Positions 16,680-24,418 of a DNA stretch of 52,046 nt are shown piece after piece. This DNA is from CAZOEL01 sp964578835 (GTDB lineage: Bacteria > Desulfobacterota > Syntrophobacteria > Syntrophobacterales > Syntrophobacteraceae), in contig CAZOEL010000049.1 in the NCBI GenBank assembly GCA_964578835.1, forward strand, positions 1-52,046, read 5' to 3'. The notes under the pieces were generated by a model. The model had not been told where the DNA came from, searched no databases, and saw only the letters and a program-made list of their open reading frames with translations. The position numbers were made by a program, and so were the translations under genes. Within the stretch, counting starts at the first letter, position 1. Every line of letters starts with the position of its first letter.

Positions 16680-17066
16680 ATGGAGGATCGATTCAGTTTG
16701 AAGGGTGATCTGGTCGTGGTGGATCGTGAGACGGGGCTGATATGGCAGCGCGCCGCCTCGGAAGATCGTATGGTGTGGAAAGATGGTTTTAGCTATATAG
16801 ATTGGCTCAACGAGAGCAAGTACGCTGGATTCAGTGATTGGAGATACCCTACTAAAGATGAATTGCAGACCTTGATCGTTCCCGAAGAAGACAGAATGAG
16901 CGGGCTTTATATCGATCCAATGTTCGGCAATCAGAGAAATTGCTGGTCTGCGTCCGAAGCTGAGCATCATCGCGCCTGTTATGCTGATTTCTATTACGGC
17001 GATATGTATATAATCGAAGAGAACTATGCCAACCACTTCATCCGAGCCGTCCGCTCCAACAACTGA
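16680..17066 (+). CDS. DUF1566 (Lcl C-terminal) domain protein
   Basis: The 128-residue protein is almost entirely one DUF1566 domain: VDRETGLIWQR, WKDGFSYIDWLNESKYAGFSDWRYPTKDEL split over residues 30-65, then the SASE motif and a final ANHFIRAVRS. The domain is common in secreted or surface proteins of delta-proteobacteria, but no signal peptide is visible with this start. AAGGAGG lies at ideal distance from the ATG at 16680, so the longer GTG-started frame from 16536 is unlikely. It ends inside the longest version of the trmL frame. Biochemical role unknown. Confidence 0.82.
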   Translation: MEDRFSLKGDLVVVDRETGLIWQRAASEDRMVWKDGFSYIDWLNESKYAGFSDWRYPTKDELQTLIVPEEDRMSGLYIDPMFGNQRNCWSASEAEHHRACYADFYYGDMYIIEENYANHFIRAVRSNN

Positions 17067-17625
17067 CAGCGTGGAGGGATATGGCGCGGAACGGCGGAAT
17101 GACGAGCGCGGGACATTGAGACAAGGCTCTTCCCTTCGAGTGGTCCTTTACCAACCGGAGATTCCTCAAAACACCGGAAATATTGCGAGGACATGCGCTG
17201 CGACTCACACACCTCTTCACCTTGTCGAGCCCCTCGGATTCCGCCTCACAGACCGATATCTCAAAAGGGCCGGTCTGGACTATTGGCCCTGCGTTTCCAT
17301 GAAGGTGCATCCGAATCTGGAGGCCCTTCATGAGGAGTTGCCCTTCTGCCGATGGATTTACTTCTCTGCGCGTGCGGATCGGCTCTATTACGACTTTCAA
17401 TTCATGCCCGGCGATTGTCTGGTGTTCGGATCGGAGACGGGCGGATTGCCCGGTGATCTCCTTGAACCTGGAAAGGACAACGTTCTGCGGATACCTGTTG
17501 ACAGGTCTCGAGTTCGGAGCCTCAATCTTGCGACAACTGTGGGAATCGCATTGTTCGAGGCTATGCGACAATTAATCACACATCAGATGAAGCCTTCTCA
17601 TTATTTTTTTCGCGGATCTCTGTAG
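17026..17625 (+). CDS. trmL: tRNA (cytidine/uridine-34 2'-O)-methyltransferase TrmL
   Basis: TrmL methylates the ribose of the wobble base of certain leucine tRNAs using SAM. The SPOUT-fold signature is complete: VVLYQPEIPQNTGNIARTCA, LHLVEPLGF, VFGSETGGLP and the knot LRIPVDRSRVRSLNLATTVGI. The start is uncertain. The ATG at 17026 overlaps the DUF1566 gene by 41 bp; a GTG at 17071 and a TTG at 17116 are alternatives, and the TTG gives the usual short N-terminus (169 aa). None has a strong SD. The overlap or tight spacing suggests co-transcription with the DUF1566 gene. Confidence 0.9.
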   Translation: MPTTSSEPSAPTTDSVEGYGAERRNDERGTLRQGSSLRVVLYQPEIPQNTGNIARTCAATHTPLHLVEPLGFRLTDRYLKRAGLDYWPCVSMKVHPNLEALHEELPFCRWIYFSARADRLYYDFQFMPGDCLVFGSETGGLPGDLLEPGKDNVLRIPVDRSRVRSLNLATTVGIALFEAMRQLITHQMKPSHYFFRGSL

Positions 17626-17700
17626 ATCCATTTAGACTAAAACATAGTCGAATCGGGATTCTTCGAAGCATCCACCCCTAACCCTATCAGGGAAGGCGAT

Positions 17701-17811
17701 ATGAGCGGACTGGATAAGGAAGGCGTTAGGTCCAAGTTGTATGAGCTTTGCCCGGAAATTGAGCAAATAGGTATTTACCCGGTTGTTCTAGGTAAAGGTA
17801 GTCGATACTGA
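17701..17811 (+). CDS. Short 36-aa frame, possible 5' part of a broken gene
   Basis: This ATG frame follows GGGAAGG and reads as a sensible protein start (SKLYELCPEIEQIGI), then ends at a TGA at 17809-17811. The same frame continues at once with GTG and stays open to 18096. It could be a true tiny gene, or a longer gene interrupted by a nonsense change. I vaguely associate the KLYELxPEIE opening with small hypothetical proteins of Desulfobacterota, but cannot confirm it. A selenocysteine reading of the TGA is considered and rejected separately. Confidence 0.35.
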   Translation: MSGLDKEGVRSKLYELCPEIEQIGIYPVVLGKGSRY

Positions 17812-18096
17812 GTGGTTTTTTTTGAGAGCATGGAATGCTCGAAAAAGAAGGCCCCTCTGAGCTCGTTTAGAATTCGGCCCAATGGAGACGGGGGAACGGA
17901 TGTTTCTTCCGGTCTACCATCCTGGGAGTGTGATCTTCGCAAGGCGGTTCTGGAAGCTGAACGTAAGATGAGGCTCAGCCTGAACGCGGCGAATCAGGCG
18001 AGCCAGATGAACGGATCGCGATTGCGAAAGAGCGGAGTAAGAGGAAGTGGCGGAAGTAGAGTGGAAAGGCGCAATATGGAGAGCTGCGTATGGTGA
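17812..18096 (+). CDS. Hypothetical frame, 94 aa, uncertain
   Basis: It begins with GTG directly after the TGA of the 36-aa frame, in the same reading frame. It has no SD of its own; an internal ATG at 17830 is another possible start. The product has a charged central helix (LRKAVLEAERKMRLSLNAA) and a Ser/Gly/Arg-rich tail, and overlaps the next gene by 50 bp in another frame. I do not recognise it. It may be the downstream part of an interrupted gene or simply not expressed. Confidence 0.25.
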   Translation: MVFFESMECSKKKAPLSSFRIRPNGDGGTDVSSGLPSWECDLRKAVLEAERKMRLSLNAANQASQMNGSRLRKSGVRGSGGSRVERRNMESCVW

Positions 18097-18547
18097 TCTT
18101 TCCGTCAAAGAATTGCTGACAATCCTGAAGGGCTTCGGCCCCATGGAAACTTTGGAATTCGAGAAGGTTGGGTTCAGTAGAGGGCAGATCAGCATTTCGC
18201 TTTCTAGTGAGGGATCGAAGCAGATCACCTTGTATTTTTTGGAAGTTTTTACGGGAAAACAGCAAGGGTCGGGAAGAGCTACACTGCAGTGGCTCAACAA
18301 GATATTCAAAGGGAAGCTCTACGTCGAAGATCCCGGCGTGATTCATGTCAAGAATGCAGACGACGAGAGTCTGCTTTTTTGGATAAAGATGTATCGTGAA
18401 GGACTGATAGAGGCTTTGGATAACGAAAGATGCCCGCTTCATGCCGGAATGAGCGCTGCTGACATCGATAGTGCGGAAAAGGGCATCAGAGCCGAATTGG
18501 AGAAAGCGCGGAGTTCCGACGAAAAGATCCCGTCATGCGCGCCATAA
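18047..18547 (+). CDS. Conserved-looking hypothetical protein, 166 aa
   Basis: The GTG-started product has even alpha/beta composition without signal peptide or membrane segment: VKELLTILKGFGPMETLEFEKV, beta-rich middle SKQITLYFLEVF, and a helical C-terminus IDSAEKGIRAELEKA. Its stop overlaps the rfaE2 start by 13 bp, a coupling that argues for translation. A purine-rich AAGAGGAA precedes the GTG at short spacing, so the start could be further in. I do not recognise the family. The coupling to rfaE2 hints at a shared transcript but not at a function. Confidence 0.7.
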   Translation: MAEVEWKGAIWRAAYGDLSVKELLTILKGFGPMETLEFEKVGFSRGQISISLSSEGSKQITLYFLEVFTGKQQGSGRATLQWLNKIFKGKLYVEDPGVIHVKNADDESLLFWIKMYREGLIEALDNERCPLHAGMSAADIDSAEKGIRAELEKARSSDEKIPSCAP

Positions 18548-19032
18548 ACCCCATTGATAAAATCAGGGAAGCCCGGGAGCTCAAGAACATCTGCCATGAT
18601 TTGAGGGCTAAGGGGCAGCGCATTGTCTTTACCAACGGCTGTTTCGATTTGCTGCATGTGGGGCATGTGCGCTATTTGAAGGAGGCCGCGAAGCTGGGCG
18701 ACGTTTTGATTGTTGCCGTAAATAGCGATCGTTCCGTCAATCGGATAAAAGGGCCTTCCCGGCCGCTTCTTGGCGAAGCCGAGCGCGCCGAGGTTGTCTC
18801 AGCTCTCGGATTTGTCGATTATGTCACTATTTTCGATACTCCCGATCCACTGCCCCTGATTGAAATGCTCGAGCCGGATGTCCTCGTCAAGGGGGCGGAC
18901 TGGCCTTTAGATAGAATAGTTGGCGCTGACGCAGTGCGCGGCCGGGGGGGGGACGTCGCCCGCATCGACTTGACTCCGCAGATTTCCACCACGATCATTA
19001 TAGAGAGAATCATGAAACGTTTCTGTGGGTAA
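18535..19032 (+). CDS. rfaE2: Heptose 1-phosphate adenylyltransferase RfaE2
   Basis: The 165-residue enzyme activates D-glycero-beta-D-manno-heptose 1-phosphate with ATP to ADP-heptose for the LPS inner core. The nucleotidyltransferase signature is present as TNGCFDLLHVGHVRYLKEA (HVGH is the HIGH-type motif), with AVNSDRSV, LVKGADW and the closing ISTTIIIERI. It corresponds to the C-terminal domain of E. coli HldE; the kinase half is not adjacent, so HldA/RfaE1 should be elsewhere. The ATG overlaps the upstream gene by 13 bp. Confidence 0.94.
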   Translation: MRAINPIDKIREARELKNICHDLRAKGQRIVFTNGCFDLLHVGHVRYLKEAAKLGDVLIVAVNSDRSVNRIKGPSRPLLGEAERAEVVSALGFVDYVTIFDTPDPLPLIEMLEPDVLVKGADWPLDRIVGADAVRGRGGDVARIDLTPQISTTIIIERIMKRFCG

Positions 19033-19129
19033 AAAACGTTTCTTTGCGGCTGCGGATGAAAATCGGGTTGCGATGCGGCATGATTTCCATCTCGCGAAGA
19101 TCGGCCTAAGATCCTGAAAGGAGAGAAGG

Positions 19130-19840
19130 TTGGGAGCCAAGAAGATCAAAGTTGCAGCGAAGCCAGTCGAAAAGAAGGAGAATTTGTCGACTGTATCGGA
19201 GAGGCTCGAGCTTTGGGCTGAGAGCCACTATCCCTTGATTGCCGGGGGTATTGTGGCGATTTTACTCATTCCTCTTATTATCTGGGGAGTGACTGCATAC
19301 GGAGAGTCCAAGGAAAAACGCTCTGCTGCCGCTTACTCCGAAGTGATGAAAGGGTGGGAAAGTGAAGAAGGTCGAAACCCGGCTTCGCTCGAAAAACTTC
19401 TCCCGGCTCTGCAGCAGTACGTGGAAGAATATGACGGGACAGATTCCGCATTGATGGCCAAGCTCGATCTCGCCAGTCTGTTGTTTCAAATGAAACGCTA
19501 TGATGAGTCCATAAAATGGTCGGACAAAGCGTTGAGTGAGATTCCCGACGGCAATGACCTCAAGCCGCTGGCGCGATACCAGCTGGCTTTAACCTATGAG
19601 GCTATGGGGAAAAATGATGAGGCTTTAGCGCAATGGGCGGCGTTGAAAAACAGTGGCCTCTCCGGGCTCACTCGTGAAGTCGAATGGCGCATAGCGAGAA
19701 TTCTCACCGCGAAGGGAGACTACTCCAAAGCCGATCAGCAATATGATCTCGCCATGAACGCAAAAGGGGACTATCCGACGAACGCCCTTCTTCAGGCGGA
19801 AAAATCTGCGGTTGCCGTCAAGGTGAAAGCGGGATCTTAG
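19130..19840 (+). CDS. Membrane-anchored tetratricopeptide protein (YfgM-like)
   Basis: The 236-residue product has a basic N-terminus, one transmembrane helix at about residues 36-58 (YPLIAGGIVAILLIPLIIWG) and a periplasmic region of TPR-like helical pairs (LMAKLDLASLLFQMKRYDESIKWSDKAL; ARYQLALTYEAMGKNDEAL). This is the layout of YfgM, an ancillary factor of the SecYEG translocon in E. coli; BamD-like or general scaffold roles are also possible. Translation starts at TTG, supported by AAAGGAGAG. It is followed by an intrinsic terminator. Confidence 0.78.
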   Translation: MGAKKIKVAAKPVEKKENLSTVSERLELWAESHYPLIAGGIVAILLIPLIIWGVTAYGESKEKRSAAAYSEVMKGWESEEGRNPASLEKLLPALQQYVEEYDGTDSALMAKLDLASLLFQMKRYDESIKWSDKALSEIPDGNDLKPLARYQLALTYEAMGKNDEALAQWAALKNSGLSGLTREVEWRIARILTAKGDYSKADQQYDLAMNAKGDYPTNALLQAEKSAVAVKVKAGS

Positions 19841-19864
19841 CTTTAAGGCCCGCTTGGGTTTTTT
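19828..19864 (+). terminator. Intrinsic terminator after the TPR gene
   Basis: AAGCGGG (19828-19834) pairs with CCCGCTT (19850-19856), followed by GGG and a T tract ending at 19864. The left arm overlaps the last codons of the TPR gene. Confidence 0.65.
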
Positions 19865-19902
19865 GTGTTGACAGCTGTGGGATTATTCGCTATTCGGATC
19901 TT

Positions 19903-20085
19903 GCTTTTTTGAAATTTTAATCTGAGGTAATTATGCGAATCTGGTTTTTTGGCTTTAGCTGCTTCTTTACGGAGGTAGGCTTCATTTTTTTGAAGCCTGC
20001 CTGTGGAGTGTGAAGTAGTCTGAGCTAGACCTGACGCTTTCTGAACCATGGGTGGGCAACTTGAGCGGAACCCATGGTTTTTTTT
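19903..20085 (+). ncRNA. Candidate rod-shaped small RNA with its own terminator
   Basis: A TTGACA at 19868-19873, spaced 17 bp from a weak TATTCG, would start transcription near 19903. The sequence folds by eye into a long interrupted hairpin: a near-perfect 11-bp apical stem (19974-19984 with 19991-20001, one G-U pair, T6 loop), then GCTGCTTC with GAAGTAGT, GGCT with AGCT, TCTGGT with ACCTGA, and GCG with CGC, separated by internal loops. It ends at a perfect 10-bp terminator. The roughly 180-nt rod shape recalls 6S RNA, but I could not match conserved 6S sequence. No open frame of note covers it. An untranslated relic is the alternative. Confidence 0.4.
20044..20085 (+). terminator. Strong intrinsic terminator
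   Basis: AACCATGGGT (20044-20053) pairs perfectly with ACCCATGGTT (20070-20079), followed by T to 20085. It lies 200 bp beyond the terminator of the TPR gene, so it must serve a separate transcript, supporting a small RNA gene in between. Confidence 0.8.
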
Positions 20086-20109
20086 ACGCTGATATTTGCT
20101 TTCTTTTTG

Positions 20110-20145
20110 AAAGGCCGTGGATTCCATGAATCCACGGCCTTTTTT
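20110..20145 (+). terminator. Second strong intrinsic terminator
   Basis: A perfect 15-bp stem (20110-20124 with 20128-20142), closed by a 3-base loop, runs into a T tract to 20145. It follows the previous terminator by only 25 bp and precedes the MBL-fold gene, so the two may act as a double stop or the second may be a leader attenuator. Confidence 0.75.
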
Positions 20146-20185
20146 GTTTTAACCAATTCGAATTGCAGAGAAAGGCGTTGAGAAG

Positions 20186-21109
20186 ATGGAAAAGCATGAA
20201 CCCAAAACCATTACTCCACATTTCTACCAGCTCGGCACTCCTTTCTTTCCCGCGTACCTTTCGGTGGGAGAAGATGCGATGTTGATAGAAGGGGGCACCG
20301 GAGCTACGTCCGAGATCATAGTGAGTCAAACCCGGGACCTTGGAATCGAGCCCGGGCGAATCAAATACATCGCCTTGACTCATACGCACGGAGATCATAT
20401 CGGCGCATTGCCTTATTTGAAATCCCTATGGCCGCACCTGAAGGTAATTGGAGGCAAGAGAGCTCCAAAATTCCTTGAAAGCGAAAAGATGAAAGATCAT
20501 TTCTTCTGGCTTGACGATTCCATCTCGCAGATCATGAAAGGAAAAGGCGAGATAGCTCAGCTTCCTGAAAAGCTGCGTGAATACGAATTCCACGTAGACA
20601 TTGTCGTGGAGGAAGGACAGAGCGTCGATCTGGGCTCTGGCGTCGTCTGGACGGCCTACAATACGCCCGGTCATTCCAATTGCCATGTTTCCTGGCGAGA
20701 GACGCATGAGGAGATACTCATTATTGGGGATGCTATTGGATTTCACAACCCTCGAGAGAACGCCTTCTGGCCAAATTACTTCGTCTCTCTGAGCGATTAC
20801 TGCAAAAGCATCCGAAAGCTTGGCGGCCTGTCCGCAAAGAAGGCGGCTTTGAGCCATAACGGCGTTATCAACAGCGATGTCAAGAAGTTCCTTCAGAGAG
20901 CGATGGCGGCGACGGAAGCGTACCATCTTGAGATGATTGAAAGATCTTCAAAGGGCGAAGATCCAAAAGCGATTGCTCTGGAAAAGGCCAACTGGGTGAA
21001 TTCGATTGCCGATCATATGCCTTTCAGAATCATGGAGCCCATGTGCCGTTTGCTCATAAATCATTCCCTCTCGGAAGCCGGAAATCCCGAGCTATCTTTT
21101 GAACTGTAA
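20186..21109 (+). CDS. MBL-fold hydrolase, 307 aa
   Basis: The protein has the metal motif THTHGDHIG, a further His in NTPGHSNCHVSW, and IIGDAIGFHN with the bridging Asp, all typical of the glyoxalase II-like branch of the metallo-beta-lactamase fold. The C-terminal third is a helical extension (KKFLQRAMAATEAYHLEMIERSS). It is followed 14 bp later by the GlcD-like oxidase and then the Fe-S subunit, so it probably belongs to that operon. A thioester or lactone hydrolase feeding a hydroxy acid to the oxidase is an inference; the substrate is unknown. Confidence 0.87.
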   Translation: MEKHEPKTITPHFYQLGTPFFPAYLSVGEDAMLIEGGTGATSEIIVSQTRDLGIEPGRIKYIALTHTHGDHIGALPYLKSLWPHLKVIGGKRAPKFLESEKMKDHFFWLDDSISQIMKGKGEIAQLPEKLREYEFHVDIVVEEGQSVDLGSGVVWTAYNTPGHSNCHVSWRETHEEILIIGDAIGFHNPRENAFWPNYFVSLSDYCKSIRKLGGLSAKKAALSHNGVINSDVKKFLQRAMAATEAYHLEMIERSSKGEDPKAIALEKANWVNSIADHMPFRIMEPMCRLLINHSLSEAGNPELSFEL

Positions 21110-21123
21110 GGATGGATTCGCAT

Positions 21124-22506
21124 ATGAGCCTTAGCAAGAGTTTTGTCGAAAGACTTGGTGGAATTGTGGGCCGCGATGGCCTGCTGACCTCTCTCTCTGA
21201 TTTGACCGTCTATTCGTACGACGGCACCACAAACTGGCAGAGCATGCCGGAGGCTGTGGTATTTCCCACGACAGTCGAGCAGATCTCCGGGATCATGAAG
21301 CTCGCGAGCGACACCTCCACGCCTGTAACGGTCAGAGGCGCCGGAACCTGTGTGAGCGGTGGGCCGGTTCCGGTGTCTGGAGGCGTTGTGTTATGCACGG
21401 CCCGCATGAATCGAATCATCGAGATTGATAAAGATAATTTCACTGTAACGGCGGAAGCAGGCGTAGTGTTGAATGACCTGAATCAGACGTTGGCCCGTCA
21501 TAACTTGTTTTTTCCTCCTGATCCTCAAAGCTTCATGGCCGCAACCATCGGAGGGTGCGTGTCCGAAAACGCTGGGGGCCCCTATGCCGTTAAATATGGG
21601 GTTACCAAGCACTACCTTCTCGGCGTTAAGGTGGTGCTTCCTTCCGGATCGATTCTATCTCTGGGCGGCAACACGATGAAAAACGTAACCGGCTATGACC
21701 TGCCGCAGCTTATTTGCGGCTCAGAAGGGACTCTGGCCGTCCTCGCCCAGGTGACGTTTCGACTCCTTTCTTTGCCGGAGGCCAGGCAAACCGTGCTCGC
21801 TACCTTCAATACCGTGAGAGCCGCGGGGTTGGCGGTGTCGAGGATCCGGGCCCGCGGCATTGTTCCGGCCAAGATAGAGCTCATGGACAACTGGATTCTC
21901 CGCCGTGTCGAAGAAATCACCCCGCTTGGGCTTCCTGCTACAGCCGAGGCGATGTTGCTGTTTGAGCTCGATGGGACTACTGAGTCCGTTAAGAAAGAGG
22001 TGGAGCAGGTTATCGAGGTATGCCGGGAATCTGGCGTGGAAGTGGTTCGAAGCGCCAGTGACGCCAAAGAGGCGGAGCGGTTCTGGACGGCTCGTAGGGC
22101 TGGGTTTTCTGCAATCTTCAGCAATGCCTCCACTGTGCTGGCGGAGGATGTGGTGGCCCCGGTCAGCAGGATTCCAGAGCTCATAGAAAAGATAGAAGCC
22201 ATTCGCAAGCGCTACGATATGACGATAGTGATTATCGGGCACGCGGGAGACGGCAATCTGCACCCGAGCGTTTTGACCTCAAGGGATGATCCCGAGCATT
22301 ACGCGCGGGCGCAGGATGCGATAAGAGAAATCTTCGAGGCTTCCATCGATCTCGGCGGCGCCATCTCAGGCGAGCATGGAATTGGGCTGGAGAAAAAGAA
22401 ATTCTTGAAAAAGGCGATGCCTCCTGGAGCCATCAATCTACTCAAAGAAATAAAGAAGGTATTCGATCCTAAAGGAATCCTCAACCCCGGGAAAATATGG
22501 GAGTAG
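21124..22506 (+). CDS. FAD-linked 2-hydroxy-acid oxidase, GlcD-like
   Basis: This 460-residue flavoprotein belongs to the GlcD / D-lactate dehydrogenase family. The PCMH-type FAD domain shows VVFPTTVEQISGIMKLA, VTVRGAGTCVSGGPVPVSGG in pieces and CVSENAGGPYAVKYGVT; the C-terminal cap has IIGHAGDGNLHPS, GGAISGEHGIGLEKK and FDPKGILNPGKIW. It oxidises glycolate, lactate or a similar hydroxy acid and passes electrons to the Fe-S partner encoded next. The frame opens at ATG 21112, but the ATG at 21124 has TAAGGATGG at SD distance. The Fe-S gene starts 4 bp after its stop. Confidence 0.9.
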   Translation: MSLSKSFVERLGGIVGRDGLLTSLSDLTVYSYDGTTNWQSMPEAVVFPTTVEQISGIMKLASDTSTPVTVRGAGTCVSGGPVPVSGGVVLCTARMNRIIEIDKDNFTVTAEAGVVLNDLNQTLARHNLFFPPDPQSFMAATIGGCVSENAGGPYAVKYGVTKHYLLGVKVVLPSGSILSLGGNTMKNVTGYDLPQLICGSEGTLAVLAQVTFRLLSLPEARQTVLATFNTVRAAGLAVSRIRARGIVPAKIELMDNWILRRVEEITPLGLPATAEAMLLFELDGTTESVKKEVEQVIEVCRESGVEVVRSASDAKEAERFWTARRAGFSAIFSNASTVLAEDVVAPVSRIPELIEKIEAIRKRYDMTIVIIGHAGDGNLHPSVLTSRDDPEHYARAQDAIREIFEASIDLGGAISGEHGIGLEKKKFLKKAMPPGAINLLKEIKKVFDPKGILNPGKIWE

Positions 22507-22510
22507 GCAT

Positions 22511-23761
22511 ATGACGGTCATCCCTTTGTTAAGCGATCCCAAGCGATGCATAAAATGCGGTTTCTGCATGTCCGCGTGCCCTGTTTACAGCGCAGACCAT
22601 AAGGAAAGTCATGTTTCCAGGGGTCGAAACATGCTCATCATTCAAGCGGCAAACGGCGCCGATATTCCGGAAGACGAACTGAGCGACGTGCTTTCTTATT
22701 GCCTTTTGTGCGGAAGGTGTGAAGCGGTATGTCCCGCGAGGGTCCCTTCGACCGATATCAATCTTCAAGCCCGTGAAAAATTGATGGAGAAGAATGGGCT
22801 CACGCTTGCACAAAAAGTTGTCCACGGGCTCCTTCTGAAGCATAGATCAACCGCAACGAAAATGCTCGGACTGGCGGCCATATTGCCTGGCGTCTCCACC
22901 TCGGGGGGGAGGCCGCTTCGACATCTTGCGGATCTGGCTTCCGTATTGACTTCGAATATTTCCCTTCCAAAAATTCCGTCAACTTCTCTTTCAAACCAAA
23001 TTCCCTATAGATCCGCGCCACCTCATGGCTCTCCCGTTCGAGGGCAGGCGGCTTTTTTCCCCGGCTGCTATTTTGAATTGTTTTTTCCCGAGGTGGGCAA
23101 GGATATTGTGTCTGCGCTGGTGAAATCCGGCTACGAAGTTGTCTTTCCTTCCGGCCTGACCTGCTGCGGATTGGCGATTTATAATACGGGCGACCATAGA
23201 ACAGCAAGATTGATGGCTAAACATAACATAGAAGCGCTTTCAAAATTCGATCATATCGTCACTGGTTGTGCGACCTGCGGAGCAGCTCTCAAGGGCTATG
23301 GCAAGTGGCTTTCCGCAGATCCGACTTTTGCGCGAAAAGCTGCGGAGGTCTCAGCTAAAGTATATGATTCGACAGAATTCCTGACGAGCCATGAACTGCC
23401 GACATTGAAGGCTCCGCCCAATATCTCGACTGTCACTTATCACGATCCCTGTCATCTTAGGTGGCGCCAGGGAATCCATGCCGCTCCTCGCGATATTCTC
23501 CGCTCAATCAAGGGGCTTACATTCGTTGAAATGGATATGGCTGAAAAGTGCTGCGGCCAGGGCGGCTCTTTTGGCGTCAAACACCCGGAAACGAGCCTGT
23601 CGCTTTTGAAAAACAAGATGGATTCGGCTCGCAAAACCGGGGCTGAGGCTATCGTGACTTCTTGTCCCGGATGCATGGTGCAGCTCATTGATGGCGCCAG
23701 GCGGCGCGGGCTTCCAGTCAAAGTGATGCACATCGGCAGTCTCATGAATGCCAGGGCTTGA
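22511..23761 (+). CDS. Fe-S / CCG-domain oxidase subunit, GlcF-like
   Basis: The 416-residue protein has two [4Fe-4S] ferredoxin motifs (CIKCGFCMSACPVY and CLLCGRCEAVCPAR) followed by two cysteine-rich CCG domains (FPGCYFELFFPEVG ... TCCGLAIYNTG; HDPCHL ... KCCGQGGSFG). This is the architecture of GlcF and HdrD-like electron carriers. With the flavoprotein 4 bp upstream it should form a membrane-peripheral hydroxy-acid dehydrogenase delivering electrons to quinone or another carrier. No membrane subunit is encoded nearby. The substrate (glycolate or lactate) cannot be decided from sequence. Confidence 0.9.
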   Translation: MTVIPLLSDPKRCIKCGFCMSACPVYSADHKESHVSRGRNMLIIQAANGADIPEDELSDVLSYCLLCGRCEAVCPARVPSTDINLQAREKLMEKNGLTLAQKVVHGLLLKHRSTATKMLGLAAILPGVSTSGGRPLRHLADLASVLTSNISLPKIPSTSLSNQIPYRSAPPHGSPVRGQAAFFPGCYFELFFPEVGKDIVSALVKSGYEVVFPSGLTCCGLAIYNTGDHRTARLMAKHNIEALSKFDHIVTGCATCGAALKGYGKWLSADPTFARKAAEVSAKVYDSTEFLTSHELPTLKAPPNISTVTYHDPCHLRWRQGIHAAPRDILRSIKGLTFVEMDMAEKCCGQGGSFGVKHPETSLSLLKNKMDSARKTGAEAIVTSCPGCMVQLIDGARRRGLPVKVMHIGSLMNARA

Positions 23762-23954
23762 AGGAGCGCGTATTTGTTGAACGAGAAGAGGACATGAATT
23801 ATTATGTTATCCTTCTTGGAGATAGATTGCAGCTTTCAAGAACGCGGGCGCGGTTGAGTTGTTTGTCGCGCTCTGCAGTTGAGTCCCGGAGTATTGTAGG
23901 AAGCGTGTCGTAGACAATGGGTGGAAATTTCGAATGCTTTGAAATGGAGGGCAA

Positions 23955-24389
23955 GTGATGCGAATTGAGCAGATTTCCGTATTCTTGGAGAATAAAGCTG
24001 GTCGTATGGCGGAAATTACCAGAATACTGGCGGATGCGGGAGTCAATATTAGAGCTTTATCCTTGGCGGATACTTCCGATTTCGGCATTCTTCGTCTGAT
24101 TGTCAATGACTGCGAGAAAGCTAAGGAAAAACTGAGTCAATCCGGTTTTACGGTGGGCAAGACCGAAGTGATTGCAGTTGAGGTCGAAGATCATCCGGGG
24201 GGGCTTCACAAGATTCTCGATATACTCTACAAGGCTAATGTGAACGTGGAGTACATGTATGCGTTCGTGCAGCAGAGCGCCGGCAACGCCATCATAATCT
24301 TTCGCTTCGATGAAATCGATGAAGCCGTAAGGGCATTGTTGGAAAATGGCGTTATGGTCGTTGAGCCTCAAAAACTTTACGCAATATAA
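23955..24389 (+). CDS. Tandem ACT-domain protein
   Basis: The 144-residue protein is two ACT domains: residues 1-66 (ISVFLENKAGRMAEITRILADAGVNIRALS) and 70-140 (VEDHPGGLHKILDILYKANVNVEYMYAF). Stand-alone tandem ACT proteins of this type are thought to bind amino acids and regulate partner enzymes; they often follow phenylacetate-CoA ligase genes, but none is present here. GGAGGGC precedes the ATG. It appears to be a single gene, ending in an 8-bp hairpin. Confidence 0.88.
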   Translation: MMRIEQISVFLENKAGRMAEITRILADAGVNIRALSLADTSDFGILRLIVNDCEKAKEKLSQSGFTVGKTEVIAVEVEDHPGGLHKILDILYKANVNVEYMYAFVQQSAGNAIIIFRFDEIDEAVRALLENGVMVVEPQKLYAI

Positions 24390-24397
24390 AATCTGTG

Positions 24398-24418
24398 GAG
24401 GCGGACAAATTCCGCCTC
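24398..24418 (+). terminator. Hairpin after the ACT gene
   Basis: GAGGCGGA (24398-24405) pairs with TCCGCCTC (24411-24418) around CAAAT. The next bases are GAGTT then A-rich, so it lacks the usual T tract and may be a 3' stabilising hairpin rather than a terminator. Confidence 0.45.

Noticed and set aside
17809..17811. TGA read as selenocysteine, with a small stem-loop (GAGCAT/ATGCTC) shortly downstream
   Set aside because: The stem-loop lacks the bacterial SECIS apical GGU-type loop and bulged U, the context (Arg-Tyr before TGA) matches no known selenoprotein, and the downstream frame has weak coding character. A nonsense change or unrelated frames are simpler.
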